A DNA stretch of 34,471 nt from Saccharofermentans sp. (GTDB taxonomy: Bacteria > Bacillota > Clostridia > Saccharofermentanales > Saccharofermentanaceae): positions 1 to 34,471 of the forward strand of contig JAIKVV010000001.1 of assembly GCA_024685385.1 (NCBI GenBank). The letters run 5' to 3'. The notes beneath the pieces are model-generated. The model was not told the DNA's origin. It did not search any database and saw only the letters and a list, made by a program, of their open reading frames with translations. The translations under genes were made by a program, and so were the position numbers. Numbering within the stretch: the stretch's first letter is position 1; every line of letters starts with the position of its first letter. Positions 30,032 to 34,471 of the stretch are shown piece after piece.

Positions 30032-32908
30032 ATGGATAACAACCGTTACGAGATCACGGATTCTGTCGAGTCCTTTACGCAGCTCTTGAAGAGAGTGCGC
30101 AGGGCTCAGGAGAAGTTTTCTCATTACAGCCAGGAAGAAGTGGATAGGATCTTCAAGGCAGCGGCAACTGCGGCCAACAGGGCCAGGATCCCGCTTGCCA
30201 AGATGGCCGTCGAGGAGACGGGCATGGGCGTAGTCGAAGACAAGATCATGAAGAATCACTACGCATCCGAATACATCTACAACAAGTACCGCGACGAGAA
30301 GACTTGCGGTGTCATATATGAGAATAAGGAGTACGGCTTCACGCAGGTCGCAGAGCCGATCGGCCTGATCGGCGCGGTCATTCCGACGACGAACCCGACT
30401 TCCACTGCGATCTTCAAGTCTTTGATCTGCCTTAAGACCCGCAACGGCATCATCATCAGCCCCCACCCGAGGGCCAAGGCCAGCACAATCGAGGCAGCCA
30501 AGATCGTACTTGAGGCAGCAGTTGCAGCAGGCGCTCCCGAAGACATCATCGGATGGATCGATGTTCCGAGCCTCGAACTCACACAGATGCTGATGAGAGA
30601 ATCCGACACGATCCTCGCAACAGGCGGCCCCGGCATGGTCCATGCCGCATATTCTTCCGGCAAGCCCGCTCTGGGCGTCGGCGCCGGCAACACACCCGCA
30701 ATCATCGATGAGACTGCAGACATCTTACTCGCAGTCAACAGCATCATTCATTCCAAGACTTTCGATAACGGCATGATCTGCGCTTCCGAGCAGTCGGTCA
30801 TCGTTAACGAAAAGATATACGACAAGGTCAAGAACGAGTTCGCGGCAAGGGGCTGCTACTTCCTGTCCGACAGCGAGCTTACCAAGGTCAGGAAGACCAT
30901 CCTCATCAACGGCTCCCTCAATGCCAGGATCGTCGGCCAGCGCGCCGCAACGATCGCTGAACTTGCGGGCGTCAAGGTTCCCGAGGGCACGAAGATCCTG
31001 ATCGGCGAGGTTTCGAGAGTCGATATCTCCGAGCCTTTTGCACACGAAAAGCTTTCGCCCGTACTTGCAATGTACAAGGCGACTGACATCGAAGACGCCA
31101 TGAAGAAGGCAGAGCGCCTTATCGCCGACGGCGGCTTCGGACACACATCTTCAATCTACCTCAACGTCGTAACGGAACAGGAGAAGATCGAGAGATTCCG
31201 CGAGCGCATGAAGACCTGCAGGATCCTGATCAATACTCCTTCTTCGCAGGGCGGCATCGGCGACATGTATAACTTCATGTTAAGACCGTCGCTTACTTTG
31301 GGATGCGGTTCCTGGGGCGGCAACTCCGTCTCCGAGAACGTCGGCATCAAGCACCTGCTCAACATTAAATCCGTTGCGGAGAGGAGAAATAATATGCTCT
31401 GGTTCAAAGCCCCCGAGAAGGTATATCTCAAGAGAGGTTCCACACCCGTTGCCGTTGAAGAACTCAAGGAAATGGGTAAGAAGAGATGCTTCATAGTTAC
31501 AGATGAATTCTTATATAAGAACGGTTTCACCAAGCCCGTCGAGGACAAGCTCGATGAACTCGGTATCGCGCATGCCGCATACTTCGATGTTCAGCCTGAC
31601 CCTACATTGGCTTCCGCCGAGGCAGGCGCAAAGCAGATGCTGTCCTTCGAGCCTGATGTCATCATCGCGATCGGCGGCGGTTCCGCAATGGACGCAGCCA
31701 AGATCATGTGGGTGCTTTACGAGCATCCCGATGCCGACTTCGAAGACATGGCAATGAGATTTGCAGACATCCGCAAGAGGATCTACAAGTTCCCCGTCAT
31801 GGGACAAAAGGCATACTTCGTATGTATCCCTACATCCGCAGGTACAGGTTCGGAGGCTACGCCTTTCGCAGTTATCACGGATCAGAAAACGGGCAACAAG
31901 TATCCTCTGGCTGACTACGAACTCATGCCTGACATGGCTATCGTTGATGCAGACTTCCAGATGACCGCTCCGAGAGGCCTTACATGCGCATCCGGTATCG
32001 ATGTCGTATCCCACGACCTGGAAGCATTGGTATCCACAATGGCAACAGACTATACCGATTCTCTTGCTCTGCAGTCGCTGAAGATGGTTTTCGATTATCT
32101 GCCCAGAGCATATGAACTCGGCGCCAAGGATCCCGAAGCAAGAGAGAAGATGGCCAACGCCGCTACGATGGCAGGTATGGCTTTCGCTAACGCATTCTTA
32201 GGCATCAGCCACTCTCTGGCTCATAAGCTCGGCGCCTTCCACCATCTGCCTCACGGCATCTGCAACGCTCTCGTATTGGAAGAAGTGATCAGATATAACG
32301 CGAGCGAAGTTCCCGGCAAGATGGGCACCTTCCCTCAGTACGACCACCCGATGGCTCAGCATAAGTATGCTATGGCAGCAGACGTTTTGGGTCTGGGCGG
32401 CAGGACCGACGAAGAGAAGGTCAAGAGACTCATCAAGGCAGTCGCTGAACTCAAGGCAAAGATCGACATCAAGCCCACGATCAAGGATTACGTTCCCGAT
32501 GAGAAGGTCTTCCTGGAAACCCTCGACGAGATGAGCGAAAAGGCTTTCGATGATCAGTGCACAGGCGCTAACCCCAGATATCCTCTTATCTCTGACTTAA
32601 AGCAGATTTACCTCGACTGCTACTACGGCAAGACTTTCGTAGAGGAAACAAAGCCCACGGCAAAGGATCTCAAGGCCAGGGCAGCAAAGGCAGCGAAGAC
32701 TTCCAAGGCTCAGCCCAAGAAGACGGCAGTCAAGGCGCCCGCCACGAAGACGGCCGTAAAGGCATCAGCAAAGGTATCTGCCATCAAGGCTCCCGCAAAG
32801 GCTGCCAAGAAGGCTCCTGCAAAGACCTCCAAGGTCCAGCCCAAGAAGGCAGCAGCCAAGGCTCCCGCAAAATCCTCCGCGAAAAAGCAGGGCCGCAAGA
32901 CAAAGTGA
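30032..32908 (+). CDS. adhE: Bifunctional acetaldehyde-CoA / alcohol dehydrogenase with H1-like C-terminal tail
   Basis: A 958-residue AdhE. The first ~440 residues are a CoA-acylating aldehyde dehydrogenase with catalytic Cys250 in FDNGMICASEQSV. From about residue 455 (MLWFKAPEKVYLKRG) comes an iron-dependent alcohol dehydrogenase with the NAD loop GGGSAMDAAK, TSAGTGSEATPF and the metal-binding HSLAHKLGAFHHLPHG. It reduces acetyl-CoA to ethanol in two steps, regenerating NAD in fermentation. AdhE proteins usually end near 870 residues; this one carries some 86 more (about 873-958) made of Lys, Ala, Pro, Thr and Ser with repeated KAPAK-like units, resembling histone H1 tails. The ATG at 30032 follows AAAGGAGG; an upstream TTG start is unlikely. 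Many AdhE form spirosome filaments, so the tail could alter assembly or bind nucleic acid. Confidence 0.95.
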   Translation: MDNNRYEITDSVESFTQLLKRVRRAQEKFSHYSQEEVDRIFKAAATAANRARIPLAKMAVEETGMGVVEDKIMKNHYASEYIYNKYRDEKTCGVIYENKEYGFTQVAEPIGLIGAVIPTTNPTSTAIFKSLICLKTRNGIIISPHPRAKASTIEAAKIVLEAAVAAGAPEDIIGWIDVPSLELTQMLMRESDTILATGGPGMVHAAYSSGKPALGVGAGNTPAIIDETADILLAVNSIIHSKTFDNGMICASEQSVIVNEKIYDKVKNEFAARGCYFLSDSELTKVRKTILINGSLNARIVGQRAATIAELAGVKVPEGTKILIGEVSRVDISEPFAHEKLSPVLAMYKATDIEDAMKKAERLIADGGFGHTSSIYLNVVTEQEKIERFRERMKTCRILINTPSSQGGIGDMYNFMLRPSLTLGCGSWGGNSVSENVGIKHLLNIKSVAERRNNMLWFKAPEKVYLKRGSTPVAVEELKEMGKKRCFIVTDEFLYKNGFTKPVEDKLDELGIAHAAYFDVQPDPTLASAEAGAKQMLSFEPDVIIAIGGGSAMDAAKIMWVLYEHPDADFEDMAMRFADIRKRIYKFPVMGQKAYFVCIPTSAGTGSEATPFAVITDQKTGNKYPLADYELMPDMAIVDADFQMTAPRGLTCASGIDVVSHDLEALVSTMATDYTDSLALQSLKMVFDYLPRAYELGAKDPEAREKMANAATMAGMAFANAFLGISHSLAHKLGAFHHLPHGICNALVLEEVIRYNASEVPGKMGTFPQYDHPMAQHKYAMAADVLGLGGRTDEEKVKRLIKAVAELKAKIDIKPTIKDYVPDEKVFLETLDEMSEKAFDDQCTGANPRYPLISDLKQIYLDCYYGKTFVEETKPTAKDLKARAAKAAKTSKAQPKKTAVKAPATKTAVKASAKVSAIKAPAKAAKKAPAKTSKVQPKKAAAKAPAKSSAKKQGRKTK

Positions 32909-32941
32909 TATAATATCTAAAAGACCAGGGGAGGATAAGAT

Positions 32942-33691
32942 ATGGTATTTAATAATGTTATAGCTAAGCGCACGCACAAGAAGATCTACCGCGACGGCGA
33001 CAGATGCATAAAGATGTTTGACGAGAGCTTTTCGAAAGCCGACATCCTGAACGAGGCGCTGAACCTCGCCAAAGTAGAGTCGATCAGCATCCGCACCCCT
33101 CTCGTTCTCGAGGTTTCCGTCATCGACGGAAGATGGGCGATCGTAACCGACTTCATCGAAGGCGAGACGATGCTCTCCGTATTCGAGAAGGATCCTTCCA
33201 AGATCGGTGAGTACATGGACAAATTCGTTGACCTGCAGATCGCAGTCCATAACGAAAAGTGCCCCATGCTCAACAACCTGTCCGACAAGATGGAGCGAAA
33301 GATCAGCAAGACCGATTTCGATGCCACAACGAGATACGACCTGCACACCCGCCTTGCCGGCATGGAGAGAAAAGACCAGGTTTGCCACGGCGACTTTAAC
33401 CCCGCCAACGTCATCATCCAGCCCAACGGCGAGATGGCGGTAATCGACTGGTCCCACGCAACACAGGGCAATGCGGCGGCTGACGTCGCAAGGACTTTCC
33501 TCCTCTTCAGCCTGAGGTCCACAGAGGAGATCGCCGAGCTTTATCTCGACACATACTGCCGCAAGACAGATACTCCCAAGCAGTATATCCAGGCCTGGAC
33601 CCCGATCGTTGCGGCATCCCAGTCCGTCAAGGCGATCGAAGACGAGCGCGAGTTCTTAAAGAAGTGGGTCAATGTCGTAGATTACGTCTGA
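32942..33691 (+). CDS. APH/choline-kinase-fold phosphotransferase
   Basis: A 249-residue protein of the aminoglycoside phosphotransferase superfamily. The catalytic loop VCHGDFNPANVII (HGDxxxxN) and metal-binding AVIDWSHATQGNAAADVART are intact near residues 148-180. The N lobe is short, starting with VIAKRTHKKIYRDGDRCIKMF, where the Lys is a possible ATP-phosphate contact. Small proteins of this kind phosphorylate diverse hydroxyl compounds; the substrate is unknown, and antibiotic resistance should not be assumed. The start follows AGGGGAGGAT. It lies 33 bp after adhE and ends before a strong terminator, so it may be co-transcribed with adhE. Confidence 0.85.
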   Translation: MVFNNVIAKRTHKKIYRDGDRCIKMFDESFSKADILNEALNLAKVESISIRTPLVLEVSVIDGRWAIVTDFIEGETMLSVFEKDPSKIGEYMDKFVDLQIAVHNEKCPMLNNLSDKMERKISKTDFDATTRYDLHTRLAGMERKDQVCHGDFNPANVIIQPNGEMAVIDWSHATQGNAAADVARTFLLFSLRSTEEIAELYLDTYCRKTDTPKQYIQAWTPIVAASQSVKAIEDEREFLKKWVNVVDYV

Positions 33692-33715
33692 TCCCAAATA
33701 GACAAAAGAAAACTC

Positions 33716-33747
33716 AAAACCGGCGGACTCCGCCGGTTTTTCTTTTT
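33716..33747 (+). terminator. Intrinsic terminator after the kinase gene
   Basis: AAAACCGGCGG and CCGCCGGTTTT pair around ACT, followed by TCTTTTT. It is nearly symmetrical but the plus-strand U-run is the better one. Confidence 0.9.
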
Positions 33748-33842
33748 ACGGAAGAGCAGTTCCATTCGGGCGATATACGAACACCCGCTTGTTTGGTACT
33801 ATAAAAGAGGTTGGGAATAACGGACATATTTGGAGGTAGTTT

Positions 33843-34471
33843 ATGAAAACACTTAAGAATCTGTTATCAGTACTGTAGGCAGCTGCAGTCGCGGCAGGAC
33901 TTACGGTAATACTGTCTCAGACAGCTTTCGCAGCAGGAGATGTCGAGATCAATGAGACCAATTTCCCGGATGCAAATTTCAGAAGTTGGATCTTGGATCA
34001 GGACTACGGCAAAGACGGCGTGCTGACTGAAGCGGAGATAGCTGATGTAAAACAAATAGATGTACACTCCAAAGAAATATCTGACCTCAGTGGCATCGAG
34101 TATTTTACAGCGCTTGAGAATTTGAATTGCTACAGAAATAAACTGAAAAGTATTGATATAAGCAATAACATCGCACTAAAAAAACTAAATCTCGAGGACA
34201 ACCAATTGTCGAGCCTTAATTTAAGCAATAATGTCGCATTGGAAGAATTGAAGTTAGACAGGAACCAACTTACAGAACTTAATTTGAGTATGAATACTTC
34301 ACTTAGGTTTTTAGAGTGCGCTGATAATAAACTGGCTATTCTTGATCTTAGCAATAATACTGCTCTTTCATATTTATATTGTTTAAATAATCCTCTTGAA
34401 AATCTTGATTTGGAAAAGAATACTGCTCTTTCATATTTAAATTGCGGAAACAATCACCTGACAAGCCTTGA
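33843..34471 (+). pseudogene. Leucine-rich-repeat secreted protein with an amber stop in the signal peptide, cut by the window end
   Basis: A strong ribosome binding site (TTGGAGGTAG) and ATG at 33843 start a signal peptide MKTLKNLLSVL, which meets TAG at 33876-33878 (codon 12). The same frame then continues without another stop to the window end: AAAVAAGLTVILSQTAFA completes the signal sequence, followed by EINETNFPDANFRSWIL and at least six leucine-rich repeats of about 21 residues (for example LKKLNLEDNQLSSLNLSNN). The intact promoter-side features and long open frame argue for a recent nonsense mutation, a base-call error or read-through, rather than old decay. Such proteins are surface-exposed binding proteins in gut Clostridia. 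The repeat part uses many A/T-rich codons, unlike the neighbours. Confidence 0.75.

Noticed and set aside
32942..33691. Aminoglycoside resistance gene
   Set aside because: Only the general kinase-fold motifs are present. Small chromosomal APH-fold kinases act on many substrates, and nothing in the neighbourhood points to resistance.

Overview
The window looks like a piece of an anaerobic, carbohydrate-degrading member of the Clostridia (Bacillota) from a gut or rumen type of habitat. This rests on established family knowledge: a YesM/YesN-type two-component pair beside an LplABC-type sugar importer, DUF624 and DUF6171 proteins, a fermentative AdhE, a glycine riboswitch before an AlsT symporter, LysM and cystatin-like secreted proteins, strong AGGAGG-type ribosome binding sites and U-tract terminators. 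Species cannot be assigned from the sequence alone.

Layout. (1) 1-8.4 kb: a minus-strand series of a Ca-loop lipoprotein, a LysM envelope protein, a decayed gene remnant, an SDR reductase translationally coupled to a secreted cystatin-like protein, and an AlsT symporter under a single-aptamer glycine riboswitch, then a plus-strand HtrA protease. Codon use here (AAA Lys, GAA Glu common) differs visibly from the rest. (2) 8.6-23.9 kb: an arabinoxylan utilisation locus. A divergent pair, a carboxylesterase-GH43 fusion and a GH51 arabinofuranosidase, leads into DUF6171, histidine kinase, AraC-type response regulator, sugar-binding lipoprotein, two permeases, GH10 xylanase and an enlarged YesL-like membrane protein. 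None of the glycoside hydrolases has a signal peptide, so the inferred plan is: sense oligosaccharides outside, import them through the ABC system, and finish debranching and hydrolysis in the cytoplasm. (3) 23.9-25.3 kb: pheA (chorismate mutase-prephenate dehydratase) read on the minus strand behind a Phe-rich leader peptide with mutually exclusive antiterminator and terminator helices, a transcription attenuator. (4) 25.4-29.6 kb: zinc-ribbon protein, TPM-domain protein and GT2 glycosyltransferase with overlapping ends, then HD hydrolase and a Nudix hydrolase carrying an internal 33-bp repeat expansion. (5) 30.0-33.7 kb: AdhE with a histone-H1-like Lys/Ala/Pro tail and an APH-fold kinase. 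(6) 33.8 kb to the end: a leucine-rich-repeat surface protein with an amber stop inside its signal peptide, running off the window.

The most unusual signal is intergenic. Three places (8437-8500, 25300-25363, and three tandem copies at 29597-29824) hold a 64-bp element of identical geometry: four copies of a 9-bp half-site arranged forward, forward, reverse, reverse, with 13-bp linkers and a 2-bp centre, so that half-site centres lie at 0, 22, 33 and 55 bp. The half-site sequence differs between places but all four copies within an element change together, and parts of the linkers are conserved. I do not recognise it as a named element.
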